Origin: Rhizobium sp. BK196
GTDB taxonomy: Bacteria; Pseudomonadota; Alphaproteobacteria; Rhizobiales; Rhizobiaceae
Assembly: GCF_014193255.1 (NCBI RefSeq)
Contig: NZ_JACHZB010000006.1
Coordinates: 310,001 to 374,000 of the forward strand
Length of the DNA stretch: 64,000 nucleotides
Direction: 5' to 3'
Shown here: positions 34,996-43,870 of the stretch, one piece after another
How positions within the stretch are numbered: position 1 is the first letter of the stretch
How the letters are laid out: every line of letters begins with the position of its first letter
Notes under the pieces: generated by a model
Told to the model about the DNA's origin: nothing
Database searches by the model: none
The model's input: only the letters and a program-made list of their open reading frames with translations
Position numbers and translations under genes: made by a program

Positions 34996-35822
34996 TGCAG
35001 AAGCTCATGATCTTCCAGTCGCTCTGGGCCATGGAGCGCCGGCACGCGGACGGATATGAGCGCAGTCTCGATGAGAACATCGCGATGATCGCGGAGGCCG
35101 GTTTCGATGGCATCAGCGCCCACTATACGAACCGCGCCGACGTTATCAGGCTGAATGATGCGATCCGCGGCACCGGATTGAAGATCGAAGGCGTCTGTTT
35201 TCCCTGCACAGTCGAGGATTTGCGCCTGCCGCTCGCGCTTGCCACGGAATTTCCCGTCAGCCATATCGACCTGCAGCCCGATATCCGCCTGCGCCGTGTC
35301 GAGGATTGCCTGCCGGTCCTGGATGGCTGGATGCAGCTTGCAGAGGATGTCGGCGTTCCCGTCTTCATCGAGACCCACCGCAACCGGATGACGACGGATC
35401 TGTTCTTTACGCTCGACCTGCTGGAGAAGAGGCCGGATCTGCCGCTGCTCGCCGACCTCTCGCACTTTACGGTCGCACGCGAGTTTGCCGATCCGGTCGA
35501 TGCCGAAACTCACGCCATGATCCGTCGCATCCTTCGGAATGCTCATGCCTTTCACGGCAGGGTCGCATCATGCGAACAGGTGCAGATCGAAATCTCTTTT
35601 CCTCACCATCGGCCCTGGGTCGACCTCTTCCTTCAATGGTGGGACTACGGCACGCGCGATTGGCGCAGTCGCACCGCTTCGAATGCCGAGCTGGTCTTCA
35701 CCTGCGAGTTGGGGCCGCAGCCCTACGCGATCACCGGGCGAGACGGGAACGACACCACCGATCGATGGGCCGAAGCTCTACTGCTTCGGCAGATGCTTCG
35801 TGATCTCTGGGCTGGGATGTGA
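34992..35822 (+). CDS. Xylose-isomerase-like TIM barrel protein (MocC/IolE-like)
   Basis: This is a 276-residue protein of the sugar phosphate isomerase/epimerase superfamily. Features are the opening strand with SLDENIAMIAEAGFDGISAH, the VPVFIETHRNRMTTD strand carrying a metal-site Glu, and LPLLADLSHFTVA with Asp and His metal ligands. MocC of the rhizopine pathway and IolE/IolI of inositol catabolism belong here. It is translationally coupled to the reductase gene. It probably processes a cyclitol intermediate. The exact reaction is unknown. Confidence 0.8.
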   Translation: MMQKLMIFQSLWAMERRHADGYERSLDENIAMIAEAGFDGISAHYTNRADVIRLNDAIRGTGLKIEGVCFPCTVEDLRLPLALATEFPVSHIDLQPDIRLRRVEDCLPVLDGWMQLAEDVGVPVFIETHRNRMTTDLFFTLDLLEKRPDLPLLADLSHFTVAREFADPVDAETHAMIRRILRNAHAFHGRVASCEQVQIEISFPHHRPWVDLFLQWWDYGTRDWRSRTASNAELVFTCELGPQPYAITGRDGNDTTDRWAEALLLRQMLRDLWAGM

Positions 35823-35847
35823 TCGCTATGGCTCCTTTGGCCGCAAC

Positions 35848-35886
35848 CCGGGATGGATGATCTCGTCTCGAAATCATCCATCCCGG
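35848..35886. repeat. Perfect 14-base inverted repeat with 11-base loop
   Basis: CCGGGATGGATGAT at 35848-35861 pairs exactly with ATCATCCATCCCGG at 35873-35886. No T-run follows on either strand. It lies 25 bases after the mocC-like stop, so it may be a transcript-end stem or one copy of a dispersed rhizobial intergenic element. Confidence 0.75.
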
Positions 35887-35917
35887 ATATGCCCGCGATA
35901 TTGGCGGAGGAGCCCAT

Positions 35918-36100
35918 CTATTCATCGGACAAAGCGAGGTCACGGCGCAGCCAGGATGGGAAGGTGTCGAAGCCGTTCACCATGCGATGACGTCTCCACC
36001 GGGCAACGATCGTTGCGACGAGAATCTCTCTGAAACTGAACCGCGAGCAAAGCTCGCCCATGGATGTTGCCAGGCTTTCGCCGGCGTGTTGATTGGTCAT
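35918..36100 (-). CDS. Possible small basic protein, 60 residues
   Basis: This short frame has no recognised family. The C-terminal part (VARWRRHRMVNGFDTFPSWLRR then DLALSDE) is basic and aromatic and loosely recalls the small DUF1127-type proteins common in rhizobia, which end in a similar arginine-rich motif. The ribosome site is poor and an internal ATG at 36061 is an alternative. It may not be expressed. I record it because the surrounding 860 bases lack any other gene. Confidence 0.35.
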   Translation of the reverse strand: MTNQHAGESLATSMGELCSRFSFREILVATIVARWRRHRMVNGFDTFPSWLRRDLALSDE

Positions 36101-36681
36101 GATTATCAGCGGTCAGAATTCCAAACCGCCCCTCTTTCAAGCTGAGAGTGCGTAGCGTCGTGCGCGAACGTTGCCGTGCCCAGACGCCGCGAGCGAAAAT
36201 GGGTGCCATCTCTGGATGGTGAAGCTTGAAAGGTCTCGGAAATGATCGAGGGTTAGGAGCTTCGAAGGCCTATGCCAAAGAGGCGTTGGACGAAGAAATA
36301 ACTGTCATTGCACGCCTCCATTGTTGAGTTGCTCCGGCGCAATCATTAGCCGATTGCAAAAGTACAGGCAAGAGCGCGGTCTCGCATTTGAAAGCCGACG
36401 GCGGGATCGTGGCGAGAACATGTCGCGGTTCTGGACGTTGCCCCGGCATCGCGATTGCCGATTTTCACTGGCAACCGATCTGGCTTTTCCGTCGGCGATT
36501 GACCGCGCCGAGAACATCGTCATAATAAATTTGCACACGTGCTCAATTTTGTCATTTGGCCGTTACGTTAGCCCCCTAGAGCGGGATATGCCACGTTTTC
36601 GTGGGGCTTTCGGAACGGCCGTCAACGCCAGTGATGACCCGTCAAGAGGCCTCACACTGCTCTTCTGGGGAGATGAAGAAA
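36101..36681. other. Gene-free stretch, 581 bases, upstream of transporter operon
   Basis: This is presumably the control region of the glycerophosphodiester-type operon. Open frames here overlap and look non-coding. The part from about 36500 contains TTGCACACGTGCTC, and a short perfect hairpin lies at 36591-36604. I could not place a convincing promoter or a LacI-type operator. Confidence 0.4.
36591..36604 (+). other. Leader hairpin upstream of the binding-protein gene
   Basis: CCACG-TTTT-CGTGG is a small perfect stem about 78 bases before the start codon. It could be part of an operator or of the mRNA leader. Confidence 0.35.
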
Positions 36682-38028
36682 ATGACTCTTTTGCCGAACC
36701 TGAAATCCCTTACCGTCGCGGCCGCCATCCTGGCTTCGACCTCTGCATTCGCGCTTGCCAAGGATGTCCACATAAGCGTCTGGGCCGGAGGCACCGGCCC
36801 GAACGACGTCTATCGCCTCGACGCCATCGAGATCGCAGCCCAGCAGTTGCAGCGCGAAGCTGCGTTGAAGGGCGAAGACCTGAAAATCACCGTCGAGAAA
36901 AAGCCCTATTCCGCCTGGGAAGATTTCAAGCAGGCGCTGACCCTTGCTGCAGAAGCCAAGACCGCTCCGAACATCGTCGTCAGCGGTCATGAAGACATTG
37001 CGCCCTGGTCGCAGGCCGGTCTCATCGTTCCGATCGAGGACTATGTCGATCTCGACTCCTGGCCGTTTAGCGACATCTATGAAAATCTGTTGAAGATCGC
37101 CTCCTACAACGGCACCGTCTATGGCATTCCGCAGGATGCCGAATCTCGGCCGATGTTCTTCTGGAAGCCCTACATGAAGGCGATCGGTTACAGCGACGCA
37201 GATCTCGATGCCTTGCCCCAGAGTGTCCAGGACGGCAAGTACACGATGAAGAACCTGCTCGAAGACGCCAAGAAGATGCAGGACAAGGGCCTCGTTCAGG
37301 CCGGTTACGGTTTTTATCCGCGCGCCAGCAACGGTCCTGATTACTGGCAGTTTTACACCAGCTTCGGCGGCACGATGGAAGAGGGCGGCAAGCTCGTCTT
37401 CGACAAGGCAGCGATGACTCGCACCTATCAGTTCTTCGCCGATGCAGTTAAATCAGGCGTCACCAAGAAGAACCACATCGGCATGCCGGGCGATCAGTGG
37501 TGGAAGGAAGTCGCCACCGGCAAGGCCGGTATCTGGGATGGCGGCACCTGGCACTATGCCCGCCTCGTCAACCAGGAAGGCCTCAAGGACTTCTTCGGCA
37601 ACGTGATCTTCACGCTCATTCCGGCCGGCGAAGGCGGCAAGGCCAACACGCTGACGCATCCGCTTGTCTACCTCCTGACCGCAGGTCACGACCAGGAAGA
37701 CACCGAGATCGCCGCTCAATTGGTCAAGATCGCCTCCGAGCCACGCACCAACGCCTTGCATGCGATCAAATCAGCCCATCTCGGCATCTCCAAGTCGGAA
37801 TCCACCGTGGATTTCTACGCGGCCGACCGATGGACCCGCGAAGCCACCGAGCGCCTGCTGCCGCATGCCAATGCGATGCCGAACAATTCCGATTTCGGCA
37901 AGTACTGGAACATCATGTGGAAGAACCTGGAAGCATCCTGGACCGGCGCCAAGACCGTAGACGCCGCGGTCGGTGATGCCGAGAGCGAGCTGAAGAGCAC
38001 GCTCGGCGACAAGATCGTCATCCGCTAA
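36682..38028 (+). CDS. ABC transporter sugar/glycerophosphodiester binding protein (UgpB-like)
   Basis: This is a CUT1-type periplasmic binding protein of about 448 residues with a signal peptide (LTVAAAILASTSAFALA). Fold markers are VHISVWAGGTGPNDVYRLDA, PNIVVSGHEDIAPWSQAGLI and IGMPGDQWWKEVATGKAGIW. GGGGAG lies 9 bases before the ATG at 36682. The ATG at 36673 would have no spacing. The operon goes on to encode permeases, an ATPase, a glycerophosphodiesterase and an inositol-phosphatase-family enzyme, so the ligand is plausibly a glycerophosphodiester such as glycerophosphoinositol. This is inference. Confidence 0.85.
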   Translation: MTLLPNLKSLTVAAAILASTSAFALAKDVHISVWAGGTGPNDVYRLDAIEIAAQQLQREAALKGEDLKITVEKKPYSAWEDFKQALTLAAEAKTAPNIVVSGHEDIAPWSQAGLIVPIEDYVDLDSWPFSDIYENLLKIASYNGTVYGIPQDAESRPMFFWKPYMKAIGYSDADLDALPQSVQDGKYTMKNLLEDAKKMQDKGLVQAGYGFYPRASNGPDYWQFYTSFGGTMEEGGKLVFDKAAMTRTYQFFADAVKSGVTKKNHIGMPGDQWWKEVATGKAGIWDGGTWHYARLVNQEGLKDFFGNVIFTLIPAGEGGKANTLTHPLVYLLTAGHDQEDTEIAAQLVKIASEPRTNALHAIKSAHLGISKSESTVDFYAADRWTREATERLLPHANAMPNNSDFGKYWNIMWKNLEASWTGAKTVDAAVGDAESELKSTLGDKIVIR

Positions 38029-38044
38029 GATCGAGGCACTCTGC

Positions 38045-38066
38045 CGGGTGGCGGCACCGCCGCCCG
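38045..38066 (+). other. Intercistronic hairpin after binding-protein gene
   Basis: CGGGTGGCGG at 38045-38054 pairs with CCGCCGCCCG at 38057-38066 with one G-U pair and a very tight loop. No T-run follows. It is likely a stabilising or partial attenuating stem between the binding-protein and permease genes. Confidence 0.6.
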
Positions 38067-38091
38067 ATCGGTCCGCGATGAGGGGGCTTCC

Positions 38092-39393
38092 ATGAAATCG
38101 TCCAGAGCGCTCGGACTGGTGATGATCGCGCCTGCCGCGATCATGATCGTCTTGTTCTTCTTGATGCCGGTGGTTCTGACGGCGGTCTTCTCGATGACCA
38201 ACATGACAACCGCGACCGGCATTTCCGTCGGCGTCTACCAGATCGCACCCAACTCTCTGATCGCGCTGAAAACGGCGATGCCCGAGATCGCGGCCGAAAT
38301 GGCCGAACCGCGCTATACGATCGACGAGGCGGGCCTCGCGGCCGTCGAGGGTCTCGGGCTTGCGCCGGGGATTGCCGCCGAATTGCGCACCAAACATATG
38401 GGCGAGGTCTTTCCGACACGCCGCGACGTCGAGCGGATGATCAAGGATCTCGCCGACCGGCCTTCAACCCGCGACGTCAAGCAGATTTCCGAACAGTTCA
38501 ATCGTTCCGTTCTCAACACCCGCTTCGACAGCAAGGAGCAGCTCTTTTCAGCGCTGGACGATCTGGGTTTCAAACTGACGCCGGAACAGAAAGAAACTGT
38601 CGCCAAGACCACCTATACCGGCTGGGTGTGGACATCAGACAATTTCTCGCGCATGACCGCTTCGCCCGACATGGCGCGGGTGCTTTTCAACACCGCGCTC
38701 TATGTCGCGCTGGTGCTGATACTCTTCAATGTCGGTTATGCGCTGCTGCTCGCTATTTGGACGCATTACATGCCGCCGACGCTGGCTTCGATCTTTCGCG
38801 GCATTTGGCTTCTGCCGCGGATTACCCCCGTCGTCATCTACGTGATGCTGTGGAAATGGCTTGCCTGGGATACGGGCTTCATTTCAATCCTGATGGGCAA
38901 GTTCGGCTATCCGCCGAAGAACTACCTGCTCGACAGCGCTTACAATGCCTGGTTCTTCGTCGTGCTGATCAACGGCTTCATCGGCGCCTCGATGGGCATG
39001 CTGGTCTTTTCCTCGGCGATGAAGGCCATTCCGAAGAGCCAGTTCTATGCGAGCGAGGTGGACGGCGCCTCGCGCTGGCAGCAGATCCGCTACATCATCC
39101 TGCCGCAGATGCGTTGGCCGATCCTCTTCGTCACCTGCTATCAGACGCTGTCGCTGCTTGCCTCCTTCAATGAAATCCTGCTCGCCACCAATGGCGGACC
39201 GGGCAACGCGACCGAGGTCTGGGCGCTCTCCGCCTATCACACGGCCCTCAGGAATTATGCCGGCAATCTCGAATACGGGCTGGGTGCCGCCATGGCGCTG
39301 GTCCTCGTCGTTATCGGCGTGGCGCTATCGCTCCTTTATCTGCGCGTCTTCAACTATGGCACGCTCGTCGCCAAGCCCTTGATCGAGGATTGA
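38092..39393 (+). CDS. ABC permease with large periplasmic insertion (UgpA/MalF-like)
   Basis: This is a 433-residue membrane permease, well above the roughly 300 residues usual for UgpA-type proteins. The first helix covers residues 7-31. About 130 extra residues (about 40-172) follow before the normal region leading to helix 2 (VLFNTALYVALVLILFNVGY). The insert is hydrophilic and mostly helical by eye, comparable in position to the P2 loop of MalF but not obviously the same sequence. The docking loop ASEVDGASRWQQIRYIILPQ is intact. It probably contacts the binding protein. Confidence 0.87.
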   Translation: MKSSRALGLVMIAPAAIMIVLFFLMPVVLTAVFSMTNMTTATGISVGVYQIAPNSLIALKTAMPEIAAEMAEPRYTIDEAGLAAVEGLGLAPGIAAELRTKHMGEVFPTRRDVERMIKDLADRPSTRDVKQISEQFNRSVLNTRFDSKEQLFSALDDLGFKLTPEQKETVAKTTYTGWVWTSDNFSRMTASPDMARVLFNTALYVALVLILFNVGYALLLAIWTHYMPPTLASIFRGIWLLPRITPVVIYVMLWKWLAWDTGFISILMGKFGYPPKNYLLDSAYNAWFFVVLINGFIGASMGMLVFSSAMKAIPKSQFYASEVDGASRWQQIRYIILPQMRWPILFVTCYQTLSLLASFNEILLATNGGPGNATEVWALSAYHTALRNYAGNLEYGLGAAMALVLVVIGVALSLLYLRVFNYGTLVAKPLIED

Positions 39394-39395
39394 CC

Positions 39396-40238
39396 ATGGC
39401 CGAACGATCACAGCCCTCGGCAAATTATCGCAGCTGGCCAGTCATATCGGCGCTGACCATCGTCAGCCTGCCGCTGATCTTGATGTATGTCTATCTCTTC
39501 CTCGACACGGTGACAGTGAAGCAGCCGGATGCGCTTCTGCCCTCCGGCTTGACGCTCGCCCACTGGCGTTTCCTGTGGCAGACGACGGCGGGCAAGGCGA
39601 ACATCTGGCATGTGACGCTGAACACGTTGTTGTTTTCGGCCTGCACCACCAGCCTGGTGCTCATGGTCTCGTCGATGGCAGGCTACGTGCTGTCGCGGCT
39701 AAACGTGCCGGCGCGCGGCTTCTTCCTCGCCGGCGTGATGGTGCTGCACGCCTTCCCGTCGGTGACGCTGATCATCGCGATCTTCATCGTGCTGCAGATG
39801 ATCGGCCTATACAATTCGCTGATCGGCGTCATCCTGGTGAAGGCGGCGATCGACCTTCCGCTCGGCATCTGGCTGATGAAGGGTTTTTACGACACCGTGC
39901 CTTGGGAAATCGAAATGGCCGGCGTCGTCGACGGCGCCTCGCGTTTCCGCGTCTGGCGAAGCCTCGTTCTGCCGCAGGTCAAGCCTGGCATCATGGCGCT
40001 CGGCCTGTTCTCCTTCCTTGCCGGCTGGGGCGAATTCATCCTGCCGCAGGTGCTGGCGCCGGGCAATCAGGTGCAGGTGCTCTCGGTCTATCTCGCGGGC
40101 TTCCTCGCCGACGACAACAATTACGATTTCAACATGTTCAAGGCGGTTGGCCTCTTCTACCTCATTCCGGTGCTGATCGCTTACGCGCTCTTCAACAAAT
40201 ATCTCATGAACATCTACGGCGGCGGGAGCAAAGGCTGA
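39396..40238 (+). CDS. ABC permease (UgpE/MalG-like)
   Basis: This is a permease of about 280 residues with six membrane segments and the docking loop EIEMAGVVDGASRFRVWRSL. The ATG at 39396 directly follows the preceding stop. A TTG at 39390 is also open. It pairs with the long permease upstream to form the translocation channel. Its stop codon shares a base with the ATPase start. Confidence 0.92.
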   Translation: MAERSQPSANYRSWPVISALTIVSLPLILMYVYLFLDTVTVKQPDALLPSGLTLAHWRFLWQTTAGKANIWHVTLNTLLFSACTTSLVLMVSSMAGYVLSRLNVPARGFFLAGVMVLHAFPSVTLIIAIFIVLQMIGLYNSLIGVILVKAAIDLPLGIWLMKGFYDTVPWEIEMAGVVDGASRFRVWRSLVLPQVKPGIMALGLFSFLAGWGEFILPQVLAPGNQVQVLSVYLAGFLADDNNYDFNMFKAVGLFYLIPVLIAYALFNKYLMNIYGGGSKG

Positions 40239-41287
40239 TGCGCATCCTCCTCGACAATTTCTCGAAGAGCTTCGGCTCCACCAAGGTCATCGAGAACATG
40301 AAGCTCGAAGTCGGCAGCGGCGAGATGCTGGCCCTGCTCGGCCCTTCCGGCTGCGGCAAGTCGACGACGCTCTTTTCTGTCTGCGGCATCCATAGGCCGA
40401 GCAGCGGGCGCATCCTCTTTGGCGACCGCGACGTGACGGACCTGCCGAGCCAGGCCCGCAACGTCGGCGTCGTATTCCAGTCCTATGCGCTCTATCCGCA
40501 CATGACGGTTGCCGAAAACATCGGTTTTCCCCTCAAGGTGAAGGGCGTCAACGCCACAGAAATCCGCAAGCAGGTCGAGCGCATTTCCGGGCTTGTTCAC
40601 ATCAGCAACCTCATGGAACGCCGGCCAGCCGAGCTTTCGGGCGGTCAGCAGCAGCGTGTGGCACTTGCCCGCGCCCTCATCCGCAAGCCGGATGTGCTGC
40701 TGCTCGACGAACCACTCGCCAATCTCGATGCCAAGCTGCGGCTTGAAATGCGTTCTGAAATCCGCCGCATCCAGCGCGAGACCGGTATCACCGCCATCCT
40801 CGTCACTCACGATCAGGTGGAGGCGATGAGCATGTGCGACCGCATCGCCATCATGAAGGAAGGCGAGATCGTGCAGATCGCGACACCAGCCGAAATGTAC
40901 AACGACCCGCGGACGTCCTTCGTCGCCGGCTTCCTCGGCAATCCGCCGATTACCTTCCTGCGCGGCGTCATGAAGGATGGCGCTTTCGCCATGCCGGAGA
41001 GCGAAATCCGCGTGCCGGTATCGGTCCAGGCTGCCGAGGGCACAAAGCTGACGCTCGGCGTGCGCCCAGAGCATTTCCATCCTGCCGGTGACGTCCCCAT
41101 TGCCGGGAAGGTCACCTTCGCCGAAACGCAGGGCCGCGAAAACCTTTACGACGTGCAACTCGCCGGCGGTTGGCTGCTGCGCTCCATCCAGCCGGTCCGC
41201 AATGACATCACCATCGGCGACGAGGTGAAGTGGGCGATTGACAGCAAGGGCCTGTTCGTCTTCGACGAAGAAGGCCGGAGGCTCTGA
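40238..41287 (+). CDS. ABC transporter ATPase (UgpC/MalK-like)
   Basis: This is a 349-residue ATPase with Walker A GPSGCGKST at residues 35-43, signature LSGGQQQRVALARAL, Walker B LLLDEPLANLD and a C-terminal TOBE regulatory domain. It overlaps the permease stop by one base (TGATG). A long open frame extends upstream to 39575 in the same phase, but that part is antisense-like overlap of the permease gene and is not coding. The assignment to the glycerophosphodiester system rests on the operon. Confidence 0.94.
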   Translation: MRILLDNFSKSFGSTKVIENMKLEVGSGEMLALLGPSGCGKSTTLFSVCGIHRPSSGRILFGDRDVTDLPSQARNVGVVFQSYALYPHMTVAENIGFPLKVKGVNATEIRKQVERISGLVHISNLMERRPAELSGGQQQRVALARALIRKPDVLLLDEPLANLDAKLRLEMRSEIRRIQRETGITAILVTHDQVEAMSMCDRIAIMKEGEIVQIATPAEMYNDPRTSFVAGFLGNPPITFLRGVMKDGAFAMPESEIRVPVSVQAAEGTKLTLGVRPEHFHPAGDVPIAGKVTFAETQGRENLYDVQLAGGWLLRSIQPVRNDITIGDEVKWAIDSKGLFVFDEEGRRL

Positions 41288-41290
41288 GGG

Positions 41291-42064
41291 ATGCGTGATT
41301 TTTCCAGTTTTTTCGAACGTTACGGCTGGCCCCGCGACAAGGGATATCTCCCTTTCTGCATCGGCCATCGCGGCGCGAGCGGGCATGAGCGGGAGAATAC
41401 GCTCGAAGCCTTCCAGCGTGCCGCCGAACTCGGTGCGGAGATGTGGGAACTGGACACGCAGCTTACCCGGGACGGCGTGGTCGTGGTCTCTCACGACGAT
41501 CATCTTGAACGCGTCTTCGGCGTCGACAGGCGCATTTCCCAAATGACGGCCGCCGAACTTGCCACTCTCGAAGGTGTCAATGTTCCGACCTTCGAGGGGG
41601 TCGCCGCTCTCGCACGGCGGACCAATACGGGCCTATATATCGAGCTGAAGGAGCCCGGCACCGGACTTCTGTGCTGGAAGCATCTTAGCGAAAAGAACCA
41701 GCGCTTTGCCTGCCTCGGCTCCTTCGATACCGCACAAGTGCGCGAACTTCGCGATGCGGGCTGCGATTATCCGCTCTCGGTGCTCATCCGCGTTGGACAC
41801 GATCCGCATGCGGCGGGTGACGAGGCTGGCGCTAATATCCTGCATCTCTGCTGGGAACGAGCCGGCGAACGGCCGCAGGATCTCGTAAACGAAGAGCTGA
41901 TGCAGCGCACTTTCAGTAAGGGCCGCGAGATCGTGCTGTGGCATGAAGAGCGGCCGGCCATCCTTTCCGACATCATGAAACTTCCGGTGCTCGGCATCTG
42001 CACGGACTTGCCCGATCTGATGCGCCCGGCCCCAGGGGACGAAAGACATGGCAGACAAGGATAA
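41291..42064 (+). CDS. Glycerophosphodiester phosphodiesterase
   Basis: This 257-residue GDPD/UgpQ-family enzyme hydrolyses glycerophosphodiesters to sn-glycerol 3-phosphate (or the alternative phosphomonoester) and an alcohol. All catalytic elements are visible: H26-R27-G, E35-N36-T37, the metal pair E53 and D55, and H68-D69. It has no signal peptide, so it acts in the cytoplasm on imported substrate. It follows the ATPase by 3 bases and overlaps the next gene, as UgpQ does in ugp operons. Confidence 0.94.
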   Translation: MRDFSSFFERYGWPRDKGYLPFCIGHRGASGHERENTLEAFQRAAELGAEMWELDTQLTRDGVVVVSHDDHLERVFGVDRRISQMTAAELATLEGVNVPTFEGVAALARRTNTGLYIELKEPGTGLLCWKHLSEKNQRFACLGSFDTAQVRELRDAGCDYPLSVLIRVGHDPHAAGDEAGANILHLCWERAGERPQDLVNEELMQRTFSKGREIVLWHEERPAILSDIMKLPVLGICTDLPDLMRPAPGDERHGRQG

Positions 42065-43055
42065 CAAGGGACCGAGAAAGGTCACGTCTTTCGACGTGGC
42101 GCGTGTGGCGGGTGTTTCGCGTGCGGCCGTCTCGCGCGCCTTCACGCCGGATGCCAGCGTTTCGCCGAAGACGCGCGAAAAGGTCTACCAGGCCGCCAAG
42201 GATCTGGGTTACCGGGTAAACTATCTCGCCCGCAGTCTCACCAACAAGCGCTCCGATCTCGTCGGCCTCGTCGCCGCCGGCCTCGATAACCCGTTTCGCA
42301 CATTGCAGATCGAGCATCTGGCGCGTGTGCTGATTGCACGCAATTTCCGACCGATCCTATTGCCGACTTCGAAGGAAGCGGACACATCCGCCGTTATCGG
42401 TCAGCTTCTGCATTATGCCGTTTCCGGCGTCATCGTCACGTCGGATGCTCCACCGACGGAGATCTGTGAACAATGCGCGGCTGAAGGCGTGCCGATCGTG
42501 CTGATCAACAAGGGCGATGATATTCCTTTTGTCGACCGCATCATTTCCGACGATCGCATGGCCGGCCATCTCGCCGCCACGCATCTGATCGAAAACGGCG
42601 TCAAGGCGCCGGCGGTCATTGCGGCACCTGCCATTTCTTATACGGCAAGGCGGCGCAGCGAAGCCTTCATGGCGGCCTGTCGGCAGCTCAGCCTCGATCC
42701 ACGCATGATAGAGGTGAAAATCAATGATTATCAGAGCGGCTATGACGCAGCCGCTAATCTTACCTCGCTCGGTATCGACGGCCTCTTCTGCGCTAACGAC
42801 TATATGGCTTGCGGTGTGATCGACCGCATCATGAAGGGACTCGGTCGCGAGGATCAGCCGCCGTTGCGCATCGTCGGCCATGACGACATTCCCCAAGCAA
42901 GTTGGGCGGCTTACGGCCTCACGACTATCCGCCAGCCTTGTGATGTCCAGGCCGAACAAACGGTCGATCTGCTAATGAGCCGGATCGCCGAGCCGGATAT
43001 GACGGCTCGTGTCGAATTTACTCCCGTGACGCTGATAAAAAGAAGGACTACCTGA
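42048..43055 (+). CDS. LacI-family regulator within the glycerophosphodiester operon
   Basis: This is a 335-residue repressor. The helix-turn-helix is TSFDVARVAGVSRAAVSRAF, followed by the hinge (NYLARSLTNKRSDLVGLV) and a ligand domain of the ribose-binding fold. It lies inside the operon, overlapping the phosphodiesterase gene by 17 bases and the phosphatase gene by one base. That favours autoregulation of the whole unit by an imported ligand or its breakdown product, perhaps inositol or an inositol phosphate. Confidence 0.9.
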   Translation: MADKDNKGPRKVTSFDVARVAGVSRAAVSRAFTPDASVSPKTREKVYQAAKDLGYRVNYLARSLTNKRSDLVGLVAAGLDNPFRTLQIEHLARVLIARNFRPILLPTSKEADTSAVIGQLLHYAVSGVIVTSDAPPTEICEQCAAEGVPIVLINKGDDIPFVDRIISDDRMAGHLAATHLIENGVKAPAVIAAPAISYTARRRSEAFMAACRQLSLDPRMIEVKINDYQSGYDAAANLTSLGIDGLFCANDYMACGVIDRIMKGLGREDQPPLRIVGHDDIPQASWAAYGLTTIRQPCDVQAEQTVDLLMSRIAEPDMTARVEFTPVTLIKRRTT

Positions 43056-43870
43056 TGAATTCCGCATTCGATGCTTCAGCCCTGACCGCGCGGGCGGAGG
43101 TCGCAATCGAGGTGGCCCGCGGGGTTGGACGCGAGGCCGCACGCTTCAGACGTGAAGGAAATCCGGCCGCACTGCACGTCGAAAACAAGGGGCTGCAGGA
43201 TTTCGTTACCATCGCGGACAAGCAGGCGGAACAGGCAATTCGCCAAGGCCTGCTGGCGCGCTTTCCTGACGATACTTTCATGGGTGAGGAGACCGGCGGA
43301 CAGTCCGGCTCTGCCGGCACCTGGGTCGTCGATCCGATCGACGGCACGACCAATTACATCAGAGGCTTTCGTCACTGGGGCGTTTCCATCGCCTTCGTCC
43401 TTGGCGGAACGGTGGAGATCGGCGTGGTCTATGATGCGGCCAACGATCAGGTTTTTTCCGCGATCCGCGGCAACGGCGCCTTCAAGGAAGGCCAGCCGAT
43501 CCAGGCCGCTCCAACGACTGATCCCGCCAATGCGATCGTCGTGCTCGGCCATTCGCGCAAGACGAGTTTTGACGACTATGCGGCGCTTTCGAAGCGGCTC
43601 CATGAACGCGGCATGGATTATCGCCGCATGGGTGCAGCGGCAGTCGATCTCGTACGTGTCGCGGAAGGCGTTTCTGATCTATTCTACGAACGGCATCTCA
43701 ATGCCTGGGATATGCTGGCCGGCGCGCTGATTGCCGCCGAGGCCGGTGCCAAGGTCGCCATTCCGCCTGTCGACATTCTGCTGAAGGATGGCGGCCCGGT
43801 TATCGCCCATTCGCCAGGCCTGGCAGAGGAGTTTGCCTTTCTCATCGAATTCGAGGGATTGGCGGGCTGA
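43055..43870 (+). CDS. Inositol-monophosphatase-family phosphatase
   Basis: This is a 271-residue Mg-dependent phosphatase. Metal-site motifs are FMGEETGG, the DPIDGTTNYIRG block (equivalent to DPxDGTxN) and WDMLAGALIAAEAGA near the C terminus. These define the IMPase superfamily. In this operon it would dephosphorylate the monoester left after phosphodiester cleavage, for example inositol 1-phosphate. The pairing of a GDPD with an IMPase-type enzyme resembles AccF/AccG of agrocinopine opine catabolism. The stop lies in a palindrome shared with the convergent gene. Confidence 0.93.
   Translation: MNSAFDASALTARAEVAIEVARGVGREAARFRREGNPAALHVENKGLQDFVTIADKQAEQAIRQGLLARFPDDTFMGEETGGQSGSAGTWVVDPIDGTTNYIRGFRHWGVSIAFVLGGTVEIGVVYDAANDQVFSAIRGNGAFKEGQPIQAAPTTDPANAIVVLGHSRKTSFDDYAALSKRLHERGMDYRRMGAAAVDLVRVAEGVSDLFYERHLNAWDMLAGALIAAEAGAKVAIPPVDILLKDGGPVIAHSPGLAEEFAFLIEFEGLAG

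Noticed and set aside
40214..41542. Long minus-strand open frame of 442 codons
   Set aside because: It lies wholly antisense to the ABC ATPase and phosphodiesterase genes, whose motifs are unmistakable. Its composition is typical of an opposite-strand shadow in GC-rich DNA.
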